Assembly: GCA_013339765.2 (NCBI GenBank)
Contig: JABSTR010000950.1
Span: forward strand, 124,001 to 188,000
Source: Haemaphysalis longicornis
Taxonomy: Eukaryota > Arthropoda > Arachnida > Ixodida > Ixodidae
Length of the DNA stretch: 64,000 bases
Direction of reading: 5' to 3'
Within the stretch, counting starts at the first letter, position 1, and each line of letters starts with the position of its first letter. The notes beneath the pieces are model-generated. The model worked only from the letters and a program-made list of their open reading frames with translations, made no database searches and was not told the DNA's origin. Positions 8,404-18,800 of the stretch are shown one piece after another. A program made the position numbers and the translations under genes.

Positions 8404-8653
8404 CACCCGCCGCGGTGGCTCAGTGGCTAAGGCGTTGCGCTGCTGAGCACGAGGTCGCGGGTTCGATTCCCGGCCGCGGCGGCCGCTTTTCTGATGGAGG
8501 CGAAAAGCAAAAACGCCCGTGTGGGCGAGATTTCGGCGCACGTTAAAGATCCCCAGGTGGTCAAAATTAATCCGGAGCCCTCCACTACGGCGCGCCTCAT
8601 CGCCTGCGTTGCGTCGGCGCGTTAAACCCCCACAATAAAAATCAATCAATCAA
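8404..8653 (+). mobile_element. Ruka-like tRNA-derived SINE with target-site duplication
   Basis: The head is GCCGCGGTGGCTCAGTGG with an A box (TGGCTCAGTGG) and a B box (GGTTCGATTCC). The body is GAGGCGAAAAGCAAAAACGC through CCTCCACTACGGCGCGCC, and the tail is (ATCA)n. An 11-bp direct repeat, ATCTTGTTTTG, flanks it at 8393-8403 and 8654-8664. The matching site in the left arm near 6657 is uninterrupted, which proves the insertion boundaries. Such SINEs are copied by LINE machinery after pol III transcription. Confidence 0.93.
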
Positions 8654-8930
8654 ATCTTGTTTTGACCCCTCTTTCACCCCTGTTGCCACCGGGGAGGGGG
8701 GAATTACCTTGCTAATTTTTTCTGTTTGATTCTTCTCTCTTTCTTTCCCATGTTCGTACCGCGTGACTGTGTGTTCCTATTATCCTTTTTATAATTTTTT
8801 TCCGCTCTCTCTTCATTCTTTTGCTACCCACCAACCATGCTCCAATGGTACAAACTCTCCCTTCTCTTACCTTGCCCTCGCCCTTGCTAGATTTTCTGTA
8901 TATATATAACTCTGAAACGAACTTATTCTG

Positions 8931-8970
8931 TACTCGGAAGAAAGGAAGTCCTCTTCCTGAAACGTCAGTA
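8931..8970 (+). ncRNA. Hammerhead-ribozyme-like motif (right arm)
   Basis: The order is TACT, CGGAAGA, stem AGGAAG/CTTCCT, GAAACGTC, AGTA. Here GAAA is intact but CTGA is changed to CGGA. Its partner at 6342-6381 has the opposite defect, so the ancestral motif matched the consensus fully. Confidence 0.6.
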
Positions 8971-9023
8971 AACTTATTTCTATTTTCTACGTTGTTCTCG
9001 TGTGTCTCTGTCTCTATTAACCT

Positions 9024-9033
<10 letters not shown>

Positions 9034-9061
<28 letters not shown>
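9034..9061. repeat. (TA)n microsatellite split by a MITE
   Basis: This (TA)n resumes at 9843-9886 on the far side of the pogo-like element, so the two tracts were one before insertion. Confidence 0.95.
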
Positions 9062-9064
<3 letters not shown>

Positions 9065-9839
9065 TCGAGTCCACTTATAACAATACCGGTTTTAACCATA
9101 CATCGGATATAACAATGGACAGCCGCGGCACCGTCAGCTTTTCATTGTATTGTATGGCAAAATAAACCGCTTATAACAATGCTGTCATGATGCAATATCT
9201 ATTATAACAATTAAATGTGGGCACTGGAACCAACCCTGAACAAAACAAAAATGCAAAAACCCTGCGACAATGCCACCCCAAACCCCGCCTATTACGCCAA
9301 AGGGCATAAGAGCATACGCGCGGCGGCCAGGCGATAGCGCACTTGGCCTCGCACGCGGCGAGTGGGCGCCGAAGAGGCTCGCATGCCACCGCTGCTCTCG
9401 CCTGCCGCGGCGACGTGGAGGAGCGGGAGGAGGACCGGATGGGCGCCTCTACGGGCAGTGTGGCAGTCAATTCTGAGGGTGCGCCGCCTGTAGAAAAAGC
9501 ACCGGGGCGCCTAAGCCGCCGCAGCAGCAGCGCTGTGTGCACTGTGCCGACCTAAGAGGGCCAGAAGCAGTGGCTAGTAAGATGGCCAGTAAGATAGCCA
9601 GTAAGCAGTCGGCCAGTAAGCAGTCGAAGCTGACTGCTTACGGTTTTCTACCTGCTAAAAAGTGAAAAGTTTAAGCAACTTCCCCCTCATTAAGTGCTCT
9701 TGATTATCATGTTCCCCTCAATAAATGCTCTTGTTTGTCACGTTTTCTTTGTTATTTTCGGCATAACCCGCTTATAACAATAATCGGTTATAACAATGAT
9801 ATTTTCATGGCACCTCAATATTTTTATAAGTGGACTCGA

Positions 9840-9842
<3 letters not shown>
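9062..9842. mobile_element. Pogo/Tigger-like MITE (781 bp) inserted in (TA)n
   Basis: Perfect terminal inverted repeats begin CAGTCGAGTCCACTTATAA, and TA lies at each outer boundary (9060-9061 and 9843-9844). The subterminal regions repeat TATAACAAT on both ends. CAGT termini plus a TA duplication fit the pogo/Tigger branch of Tc1-mariner. The interior (GC-rich frame 9171-9542) shows no transposase that I recognise, so this is a non-autonomous element dependent on a transposase elsewhere. Confidence 0.85.
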
Positions 9843-9886
<44 letters not shown>

Positions 9887-9888
<2 letters not shown>

Positions 9889-10052
9889 AAAAGAAAACTT
9901 TGAACAAGGTAAAGCACGATTGTTGCCAACGTTTAAGCGAAGAGACGTGCTTTCGTCTCTTCGCTTAAACGTTGGCAACAATCGTGCTTTTACCTTGTTC
10001 AAAGTTTTCTTTTCATGTGTTCTCTACCTTCTTCAAAAGTTCAACTTCTCCC

Positions 10053-10055
<3 letters not shown>
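9887..10055. mobile_element. Penelope-like pLTR palindrome, third subfamily
   Basis: Arms near 9888-9945 and 9953-10,013 are reverse complements around CGTGCTTTCG. The right part continues to ACTTCTCCCTA against (TA)n, the same tail seen at 14,728-14,762. The stem II and GAAA positions read TAAACGTT, so the ribozyme core is lost. Confidence 0.7.

Positions 10056-10115
<60 letters not shown>
10056..10115. repeat. (TA)n microsatellite
   Basis: A (TA)n tract between two Penelope palindromes. A further tract lies at 10,304-10,342. Confidence 0.97.
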
Positions 10116-10117
<2 letters not shown>

Positions 10118-10300
10118 TGGAGAGAAGGGCTGTCTTTGGTTGCCGTAGCAAATAGTAAAAAATGGGTATAGCTTCTAACAAAACTGTTTATTGGTCGACG
10201 TTTCGATCGGATGCCGATCTGAGAAAGGTCTTGAGAAAGATCGGCATCCGATCGAAACGTCGACCAATAAACAGTTTTGTTAGAAGCTATACCCATTTTT

Positions 10301-10305
<5 letters not shown>
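10116..10305. mobile_element. Penelope-like pLTR palindrome, fourth subfamily
   Basis: Arms 10,153-10,222 and 10,235-10,305 are reverse complements (TAGTAAAAAATGGGTATAGC and its complement). Each has a GATCGG/CCGATC stem followed by GAAACGTC. The CTGANGA part is degenerate (TTGAGAA on plus). (TA)n lies on the right. Confidence 0.75.
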
Positions 10306-10346
<41 letters not shown>

Positions 10347-10390
10347 TAAGTAAACAGTCGGGTACACAGCAAGAACAATAACAAAGAAGG

Positions 10391-10434
10391 TTTACTTACG
10401 TAGCGGCAACGGGACTTGCCTTCATCAGAGTAAA
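10391..10434 (-). ncRNA. Hammerhead-ribozyme-like motif at the Penelope 3' end
   Basis: Reading on minus, stem I halves TTTACT and AGTAAA pair over 6 bp around the core. The core has CTGATGA exactly, stem II GGCAA/TTGCC, then GCTACGTA where consensus has GAAACGTH. Two substitutions therefore inactivate an otherwise textbook layout. The minimal ACGT at the stem III position is self-complementary, as in published Penelope hammerheads thought to act as dimers. Confidence 0.65.
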
Positions 10435-11083
10435 GTTACATGATTTTGCTGTCGCAAACATTTCGAACACATTTCTTATATAGGTTTGCAGAAAACTGTG
10501 AGAAGGAGTGGAAAATGTTGCGGAAATGGAGAGTGTGCATACAGTCGGGCTAGGCCTATGTTACAACAACAAAAAAAGAAGGGGGGGGGGAGCGAGAGAG
10601 AGAAAAAGGGGTCGTGTTAACAATGCAGCGTTCAAGGTTGCACTATGACGGGTCAACGTATGCGGCGCGGGCTGCAAGTTCAGACAATGGGGGAAACTGG
10701 ACAACCGCGGTTTGAAAAGAAAGGGAAGAGTATACAGTAAGGTATTCAGTGGCTGGGGAGACTGGTTGGGGGGGAAGCGAAGATGGGTGTGGCCCCCCGC
10801 GGATGAAGAGAATATATAGGGGGCACAAAAGAGCATTTCACAGAAGCTAGCAACTGAACAGGAAATAGGTAGGTCACAAAAGGTTAAACATGAATAGATC
10901 ACAAAGAGTTAAACATTCTTAAGTGGTGGTGGGAACGAGGCCTCCTTCCCCAGGACAAATGGCATTGTTGAGCCGCATTAGGTTAGTAAAGCTGCTGTAT
11001 TAGGAGAGTTTCTGCGAATTCTGATGGGAAACTCGAGCGGAGGAATAATGAACATAGTTATAAAAATTATGAAGCCGCTAATT

Positions 11084-12931
11084 TTAATCGAGAGATAAGC
11101 ACGTTAGTTTTCCGTAACTTTCATTAATTCCGAGTGTGGCTGACCCAAACTTATAAATGAGATAAGATTCCCGACCCTCGCGGTCATGGTGCGTTTTGAA
11201 GGCGGATTCTAAAATCGTTGCTTTGAGATGTTCAAATGCATGCCCGGGACTGTTCACATGTCTTGACAGGGGCAAATAAGGGCAGCTTTTTGCATGAGAG
11301 GGGTGATTATTGAACCGTATTCGGAAGGGCGTTTCAGTTTGGCCGATATATTGTTGCCTACAAACAGTGCACTCTAGAAGATATACGACATTAGCGGAGT
11401 CACAGTTAAAGTTACCTTTTATATTTACGCAGTAGTCTGAAGCCGTGCTGGTGGCGCGCTGTGTAGTGGTCATGTGTGGGCATACTTTACATCGGAGTTT
11501 ATTGCAGGGCATGCAGCCAGTAGTTGCTGGTCGGTTGATACGAGAGTTAGTAAGAAAGTCACCTAAATTCTTATTACTCCGGTAGACAACGGGTGGTGGT
11601 TCGAGGAATATGCTTTTTAAGCGGTCACTCTGCATTAGGATATTGTGATGTTTTTTTAGCACGGTTGACACTCTTGGAGCGGAGGATGAGTGGGTTAAAA
11701 CTAAGTTAGTTTGTGGGTTCCTGTTCGGGGCTTTTTTCTTAAATATTTCGTTACAGTCTAATTGGTTGGCTCGCACAATAGCATCGTCCATAACTTTTTG
11801 CGGGTATTTTTCATTCAGGAGGGCGGTCTTCAGTTCTCGACAGGTTGAGTCAAAGTCGGCTTGGTTTGAGCAAATTCTCCTAAGTCGGTGGGCTTGGCTG
11901 TAAGGTATTGCTGTCTTGCAGTGTCTGACATGGCTACTTCGGAAGTGCAAATACTGCCGCGTGTCTGTCGGTTTTCTATACAGTTTAGTTTGAAGCCGAC
12001 CTTGGAAGGTAGTAACGGTGACGTCCAGAAAGTTTACACTGTGTTCCGAATAGGAATGAGCCAGGGAAATACTAGGATGGGCTAGGTTAAATGCCCCAAT
12101 GAAGGTGAGGAGCTCCGCCTCACCGTGTTGCCAGATCATGAATATGTCATCAATATACCTTTTATAGTACATTGGCTTTAAATTTTGGGTGTCAAGAAAG
12201 TTTGATTCGAGGTGAGCCATAAAGATATTAGCGTAGTTAGGTCCGATTCGAGTTCCCATTGACATTCCGCTGACTTGCACGTAATGAACTCCGTCGAACT
12301 CAAAATTGTTAAGTTCAAGAATAAGCCTAAGGAATGTTTGGAGAGCAGAAGAATCGATAGGTTTGTCCCACGATGACTGCTCATACGCAAGGGATACAGC
12401 GGCGATGCCATCTGCATGGGGGATGTTAGTATACAGTGACGCAACATCAAGGGTGACTAGAAGGCAGTTATCAGGAATTTCAATTTTTGAGATGTCTGAG
12501 AGAAAGTCATTGGTATCCTTAATGAAGGAGATAAAGCTGGGCGGAATGTCGCAAATGAGATTATCCACATAGCGCGAGTGGTTTTCGGTAACAGTGCCAA
12601 TGCCAGAAACAATGGGGCGCCCTGGGTTGTTCACCTTGTGAATCTTTGGGAGAAGATAGAATTTACCGGCTACTGGGCTTAAGGGGATCAGGGAACGAGC
12701 CGTGGTTTCATTTATTGTTTTATTTTTAACAAGCTCAGCAAGTTTATCTTTGACAATTTGCTTATAATCTTGAGTGGGATCATTGGGTAGTGCTTTATAG
12801 AACGTCGATACTGATAGTTGCTTATTGGCCTCGTTAACATAGTCGGTTTTGTCAAAGATTACGATTACGCCTCCCTTGTCGGCAGGTTTAATAATTGTGT
12901 CGGGACAGCTTGCGAGTTCCTCTAGGGCTTT
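11084..12931 (-). pseudogene. Penelope reverse transcriptase and GIY-YIG endonuclease (ORF with stop)
   Basis: The frame is open from after a TAG at 12,932-12,934 to the stop at 11,084. It opens with the finger motif KPADKGGVIVIFD and LPKIHK, then RPIVSG. Counting residues from the GTG codon at 12,634, motif A is TLDVASLYTNIP (61-72) and motif C is YIDD (160-163). A CX2C and CX2C pair is at C374/C377 and C382/C385, and the GIY-YIG endonuclease VVYLLEC...QQYIGQT is at 416-433 with R440 and N443 downstream. The RT copies the element RNA and the nuclease nicks the target. The GTG is not a true start, because homologous coding continues upstream. Confidence 0.9.
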
Positions 12932-12934
12932 CTA

Positions 12935-14250
12935 TTCGTTGGTAGTCATATTGTGGTAGAAAGAAATTTGTGTTTGGTATGCTTTTCGCACATCGCGTTG
13001 GACAGCTTTGATGTACATGTCGAGGCAACTATCACGCTGTGTGGGAGCGGTCCAGTGCTTATAGCTAGGTAGGGTTCTGCGGGCTCTTCCGTACGGGGTG
13101 ATCGTAGAAGTATTCTCGTAGCCTCATGTTTCTGGCGAAGTTATCTAAGCCCTTAAAAAAGTTGAAATTCATCAAAACCACCAGTAGCCGGGCAAAAGTT
13201 TAGGCCCTTTGACAAGACGTTCATCTGAGCTGGGGAGAGGGTTATACTTGAAAGGTTCATTACATTCTGGGTAAGGTTTTCTTTTGTGACGGCAGGCGAG
13301 GGAAAAATATTAGTACAGGGGTTTAACTGAACTGTTTGGGGTGCAGTAGTCGAAGCATTTATTACAGTCGTAGTGACATTACCGGCCGTATTGTCAGAGT
13401 TGGAGCAGTTACTAGTGCCGGAGCTTGTTAGGTTCTTACGCATGTGGCCAGTGTTAGAAATCTTATCTCGGTTAAACTTTCGGTCTTTTGTTCGGGATAT
13501 GGCGGAGGCCGTCTTAGATTCGTAGATGCTTAAAAGGTTCAACTCTATTTTGCTTAGTTCCTGACTAAGTAGTTCCTCTTTCTTTCGGAGAAAATGGGCC
13601 GTAGTTTCGTAGTGATTGAAAATTATTTCAGTAAATTGTAAAGATGCTTTATCGAGTACCTGTTTCCACTTATTCATGTTGGACGGGGAGAGTTGGGTAG
13701 TAGCAGGTTTTATTCTAATCCTAAGACCCCTGGGAGCGACCGCGGCAGTCAAGTACTGTGCAAGAGCGCAAACGTGCAATTCGGAACGTATGCGCTTTTC
13801 GGTAATTTTTCTTAGCTTTAAAAACTGTCTTGAAACGGGGAAGCAGGCCGCGTTACCTGTTTTTTTTTTTGTGTTGTAGTCAGTTGCTGCTATGCCGATT
13901 CGTTCGAAGGTTGTAAGGGCATGTGGCACGGAGGGCTGGATTTTGGACCCCGGAAGGTCCGGCGGACGCGCTGCTGTTGGTTTTCGTGGGCTCGGCGGTC
14001 GCTGAAGATGCGGAGGTTGGGCGTGGCATGCTGTTGGTGCGGCGCCGGTCAGGGAGCTTCTTAGTGTCGCTGCGAGCGTTACCTCAGGGCGTTGTGGCCG
14101 CTCCAGGTTTGCCAGTAGGGGTTGGCATGTCGCTGGCGCGACGCTCGTCCGTGGACTTCGGGGTTGGGGCGCTGGCGCTCGCACGGGGCGCCGTGGTTGT
14201 GGTGGATCTGGGGGGCGGTGGCGGTGGGCTGCTGGCACGACACTGCTCCG
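12935..14250 (-). pseudogene. Penelope N-terminal region, two frameshifts
   Basis: The frame from about 14,238 to 13,153 begins Pro-rich, then has a helical Lys/Glu-rich part (FLRKKEELLSQELSKIELN) and the Penelope-typical LSPAQMNVLSKGLNFCP. At a T-run near 13,155 the frame shifts to read KGLDNFARNMRLREYF, and it shifts again near 13,080 before SYKHWTAP and MYIKAVQRDVRKAY. This joins the RT frame across the TAG at 12,932-12,934. The N-terminal part probably binds RNA or the RT core, but I cannot assign a reaction. The GTG at 14,238 follows a TAA and is not a convincing start. Confidence 0.8.
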
Positions 14251-14379
14251 GGGTCCTTACACTGGATAGAATTGGAGGCAGTGGTGGAAAGTCGCTGTCA
14301 TTTGGCAATATAGCCGGGGCTGCAACTGGGTCGGCGGTGCATGCGAAGTCGCGCCAGCCCAGAGTATTGCAGCGCTGTT

Positions 14380-14656
14380 GCATGAAGCAGAGTGCACGAA
14401 TGTGGCCGGCCAGCAAGGCCACACCCTCGAAGCTCGGGTGTAAGCCGTCCGCAGCGAGTACTCGGCAGGCTGGAAGGTTCTCAAAGCCATGATCGACGGA
14501 GCGGACAAAGCGTGAATGGCGGCAAAATTCGCGGAGAAGCGAGTTGAAACGGCGTGCCTTTTCGTTGCAGCAGCGAGCGAAGCGAGAGATTGGGTAGTCG
14601 CGGCGGCGGTTAGCGGAGCGGGGAAGAATGAGACTGGCGTTAATAGTGGAAATGTT
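14380..14656 (-). pseudogene. SGNH/GDSL esterase-like fragment upstream of Penelope RT
   Basis: On minus the frame reads NASLILPRSANRRRDYP, a helix with NSLLREFCRHSRFV, then a conserved ADGLHPSFEGVALLAGHI. The D-G-L-H spacing followed by G matches block V of SGNH hydrolases, which holds the catalytic Asp and His (codons near 14,449 and 14,440). LILPR resembles an inner block. Block I with the Ser is missing because (TA)n truncates the copy at 14,659. The frame continues into a Pro-rich linker that overlaps the Penelope N-terminal frame out of phase (14,084-14,238). Similar domains occur in ORF1 of some CR1-type LINEs. Confidence 0.6.
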
Positions 14657-14659
14657 CGG

Positions 14660-14672
14660 TATATATATATAA

Positions 14673-14725
<53 letters not shown>
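14660..14725. repeat. (TA)n microsatellite at the Penelope 5' end
   Basis: A (TA)n tract with two AAAT interruptions. A further tract is at 14,896-14,931. Confidence 0.97.
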
Positions 14726-14728
<3 letters not shown>

Positions 14729-14893
14729 AGTAGTAGAACTTTTGAAGATGGTAGAGAACACAAGAGAAGAAAAACTTCGAACAAGGTAAAAGCACGATTG
14801 TGGCCTACGTTTCAGCAAAGAGAAGAAAGCAAGTTCTCTTTGCTGAAACGTAGGCCACAATCGTGCTTTTACCTTGTTCGAAGTTTTTCTTCT

Positions 14894-14895
<2 letters not shown>
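14726..14895. mobile_element. Penelope-like pLTR palindrome, fifth copy
   Basis: Arms 14,763-14,820 and 14,838-14,897 are reverse complements (AGAGAAGAAAAACTTCGAAC and its complement). The right arm reads stem AGCAAG/CTTTGCT, then GAAACGTA. The fragment at 3665-3743 is the same subfamily. The CTGANGA part is replaced by the arm junction. Confidence 0.75.
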
Positions 14896-14931
<36 letters not shown>

Positions 14932-14934
<3 letters not shown>

Positions 14935-15782
14935 ATACATATTAAGGTTGCAGTCGTCATTACCAGTGCTATTCGGCTTTTTCGAAATACTTAATAGGGC
15001 CGAATGACGTGTGCTTGTCACGTTTCTTTGATACATTGATAAATAAGCGAAAATATAAGTCGAGAAAAAATTCGCCGTTTTTCCGAGAGTGGGACTCGAG
15101 CTCACATCTCCGCATAACCGGTGCGGTGCGTTCGCCATTAAGCTATCCCGCAGCGGCTTCTCTCTCGACTTTAAAGCGGGGGTTTATATTTACAAGAGCT
15201 CTGAGGCCGGTCAACTAGCGCCGTCCCTCGACTACCGCGGGAGACGTAGAACGTCTTTTTTCCCAGCGGCCGCCACGTAGACCGTGGTTGGAGGTCGGGG
15301 TTAGCAATTGGCATATCCAAACTGCTGGAGCCAGTGCCTCGTAATGCATGTAGCAGAACAGAAAGATACGGGACGAGGGACTCGGTAAAGATACATATCA
15401 AGGTTGCAGTCGTCATTGCCAGTGCTATTCGGCTTTTTTCGAAATATTTAATAGGGCCGAATGACGTGTGCTTGTCACGTTTCTTTGATACATTGATAAA
15501 TAAGCGAAAATATAAGTCGAGAAAAGTCGAGCCGCTGCGGGATAGCGTAATGGCGAACGCACCGCACGGGTTATGCGGAGATGTGGGTTCGAGTCCCGCT
15601 CCCGGAAAAACGGCGGATTTTTTCTCGACTTATATTTTCGCTTATTTATCAATGTATCAAAGAAACGTGACAAGCACACGTCATTCGGCCCTATTAAATA
15701 TTTCGAAAAAAGCCGAATAGCACTGGCAATGACGACTGCAACCTTGATATGTATCTTTACCGAGTCCCCTCGTCCCGTATCT
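14932..15782. repeat. 456-bp family, second locus with inverted units
   Basis: A minus-oriented unit (tRNA-like 15,082-15,152) continues to about 15,420 and a partial second one to 15,527. At 15,528 the orientation flips, giving a plus copy with a tRNA-like module at 15,536-15,606 that runs to 15,782. The plus copy has TGCGGGA in the acceptor and CCGCACGGGTTATGCGG in the anticodon arm. (TA)n lies on both sides. Confidence 0.85.
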
Positions 15783-15812
15783 ATATATAAAGATATATAT
15801 ATATATATATTT

Positions 15813-18800
15813 CGGCTGACTAGAGACCGAAATATAGTGTGCGCAGCAGAAAATCATGGGTAAAGATGGCAAAGAGAAGTCGTAAAAAGCAATTCACGGT
15901 AAATAAGTGAAAACCGAGCGTTTGCGTCTGTAAAATCCCACGCGGACATGCCTGAGTCAATCATCATCATCGCGTAGATTTCCCGTGCCATTAAATCATT
16001 AAATCATCATCTCTGTTTGCGCAGCCATTGCCCTGTTGTGCCTGACTTGTTTTTCCGCGACATGCCCATCATTTTTTGCGTTTGACTAGATCAGTTTCTA
16101 ATAGAAACCAGAGATAGTGGTGACAAATACCTAAGGCCCACGTAAGATTACTGCAAGTAGACTTCGTTGCCTCATGTAGGTAAAACACTGTATGAGCGCA
16201 ATCTAAAATACTCGCCTTCCCCCAAAATAAAATAAAAATAAAAATGCGAAGTAAACAAACAAACAGGAACTACGCGAACACGCCTGTCCACAAGCGCGGC
16301 ACCACACACATTCGCCAGACGATTAAGAGGAAGAGAGGGAGAGAAAGAATGATAAGTTGGGAATGGAGAGCATGAACCAGAAAAATGACCGCTCACAGAA
16401 TGCCGTACGTGCAGCTGCAGAAATGAGGCAAAGCATTTCCTCACTCCCCCATGCCCCTCGGCAACTAGACGCAGCAAAACCCGTTGGCCGGTTGGTTGTT
16501 CCGGAGGACAACAACAAGCGAACTGCTGTAACCGTGCTACGATGACGCGGGCCCTCTGGGAGCCCCAGAGCGAAAACGCAAGCCATCCCAGCGAGTTCGG
16601 GAACTGCGTGTACGTGGCATTACAGGCGAAGCTGTGCCACCTCAGTGTTGAAGACCTGCCAACATTGTCGCCGTGCCACTCTTTTTGGGGGAAATGGCCG
16701 GTTGTTGCTCATCTTCCAAGCAGCAACAATAGTTTGTTTCTTTGCAATTAGTCAAGGCGTGTGTTCTGGCTGTTCAGCTTCGAATGACGACGAATGAGGC
16801 TGTCTCCGTACCTAAAAGGTGTTTCCACAAAGCACTAACGGTCGACAAGGGGTTAAGTATAAGCGGTGAGGCTGTATGCAGGAAGCAAAGCGAACGAATC
16901 AGCGTCAGGGACTGCCTCGAATTATCACCGCAGGATCAAAAGACGCCGTAAGTATTCTGTCACGATCCTTGCAAAACGTGTTCATGACCTCCAATATTTC
17001 ATTTGTAGCAGCAGCCCTTTTCGCGCAAATTTGAGAAGATATAAAAGCAGAGTGCTCACTAATTACAAACAGGATTCTGCGGGATATGAAGCTTGTAGGG
17101 CCTTTAACTTGGTGGTGATGCTGGACGTCGCGGCCGAATCGGTCCCGCGGGAGGAGAGACCATGGCTGTTACTGTTTCTCTGTTTGCTATTGGTGATGTT
17201 ATTGCCGGAGTCGATGCCTGCTTTGAGAGAAAGGCAAAGTGAGCGGGAAACCAAGAAACAAAGCGCCGAGAGCAGAATTACACGGCGGCAATGGGGCTGC
17301 GATTGTTGCTGCCTCTGGGAGAGCTAGGGAACAAAAGTGGAGCATATGGGGATGGGGCGCGGAGTCTGCTCCGGGTTAAAATGAAGAAACAGACGAGAAC
17401 GGCTATCCTGTTTGCTTGGTATCTGAGCTTTTTTGGGGGGTTTCTATGCAAACAAAATATTACTGCATAATGTAACAAGCAAATTTTACAATTACTTAAC
17501 ACTTCGCAAAAGATGTCAACCATCAGGGAACGTCAGTTCCATTTAGATAATTCTGAGAGCATGACATTGTGTTGCTATTTAGGGCCCCTCAAGTCTTTTA
17601 ACAGTACACCCTCAAATGCACTCAGAGATAAGCTGGAAACCAAACAAAACATGCCTTAACAAAGATAGCGCGAACTGTTCGTTAAAGCCGCGCCAATAAT
17701 TTAAGTTTTCTTTTTTCGCACTAACCTTAGTTTTCTACGTTTTCTGTAACTTTATCTGCTGTAGCCAGAGATTCACAATTTTTTGCATTTCGAAGCCAGT
17801 ACTTCGATTACATGTACACATGCACCGTGGGGTTTTTTCTTCATGTTTTCTCGGTATATGTTTGATGTTTAGATATCATTATCCTGAATGGGTTTCCATA
17901 CTGCCAAACAACGCTTTGATAGCTTCCTATGTTGTCACGCGGCATGGTAGACACTTTTGTTGCCACCTAACATTTATTTTGCATATTATCAGCTCTACGC
18001 ACCAAATATTCGAAAACAAACTACTTCAGCAGTAGTAACAAGAATTACGTTTGGCTTGCGGGGCCTGTGACATTTTCTAGTGCACAAATTCGTATGCAGG
18101 TAGACCCAACGGCTCTGTACCAGTGGCGATATTCCAAGGACAAAAAATATGGACCATCTGCCAATTTTTCAGGCACAGGCTCTGCCACGGCGAAGTACCG
18201 CACAATGTAAAACTCTGAATGAAGAGAGTACTTAAAACCCGCGTTTGGTGGCCACCAAATACACGTCTGGAGTTTGCGTGCCACCGGGTCAATTCTTTGT
18301 TGCAAGACGCACGTTACACAAGCATGCAATACTTCCCATATCGAGGGTACTATGATTGTAGCACTTAACAAAAGCACCTTTCTCGAGTCATCGATTTCGA
18401 TGTCGCTGACTACTGACGCGTAGCCCACCGGGAAAAGTCGTCTCGCTCTTTACTATAACACGCACTTAAGACTGACGCAATGGGGCACGCTTACAGTTCT
18501 CTAACATACCGCACGCAGCGGACACTAGTGATATCTCAGGTTTAGGAACGCGCACTATAACGGCCACTACTTCCTGCCAATCATTGCACCATGGTTGCAG
18601 ATTAACATGGCTCTGTGCGTAACAGATGGCGATATGGACTGCAGCCTTGCCAGGTGGCTCAGATACAGCACCACACCGAATATCTGGAATAGTGGGTAAG
18701 GCATAGGCGTTGGATTAAGGCAGATTCGGAAGAGAATTTGTTTCTTGTAGCAGCAAAGCCCAGAAGGGGGGCCTTCCAATAAACATACGGTCGCCAAGCT

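Larger units (their letters stand above)
7628..9033 (+). mobile_element. Penelope-like element 3' half, right arm of the palindrome
   Basis: The arm starts inside the C-terminal coding part (SYLIYKF), shows a one-base deletion in GIN..ESYGKL, and mirrors the left arm through the 3' untranslated region. It ends with its own pLTR (8909-9033) against (TA)n. A SINE (8404-8653) is inserted in this arm only. The many frames here (7975-8271, 8163-8546 and others) are shadows of the palindrome. Confidence 0.85.
10343..14659 (-). mobile_element. Near-complete Penelope-like retroelement
   Basis: The element reads on minus from about 14,659 to 10,343. It has an SGNH-like segment, a Pro-rich linker, the Penelope N-terminal motif (LSKGLNFCP), a reverse transcriptase, a CX2C-CX2C segment, a GIY-YIG endonuclease, 740 bp of 3' untranslated sequence with a G-rich run (10,574-10,590), and a pLTR with a hammerhead-like motif. 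Both ends abut (TA)n (10,304-10,342 and 14,660-14,725). The 5' end is cut off within the SGNH-like domain. Two frameshifts and one stop make it inactive. It is the type copy for the fragments at 689-10,305 and 14,728-14,895. Confidence 0.88.
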
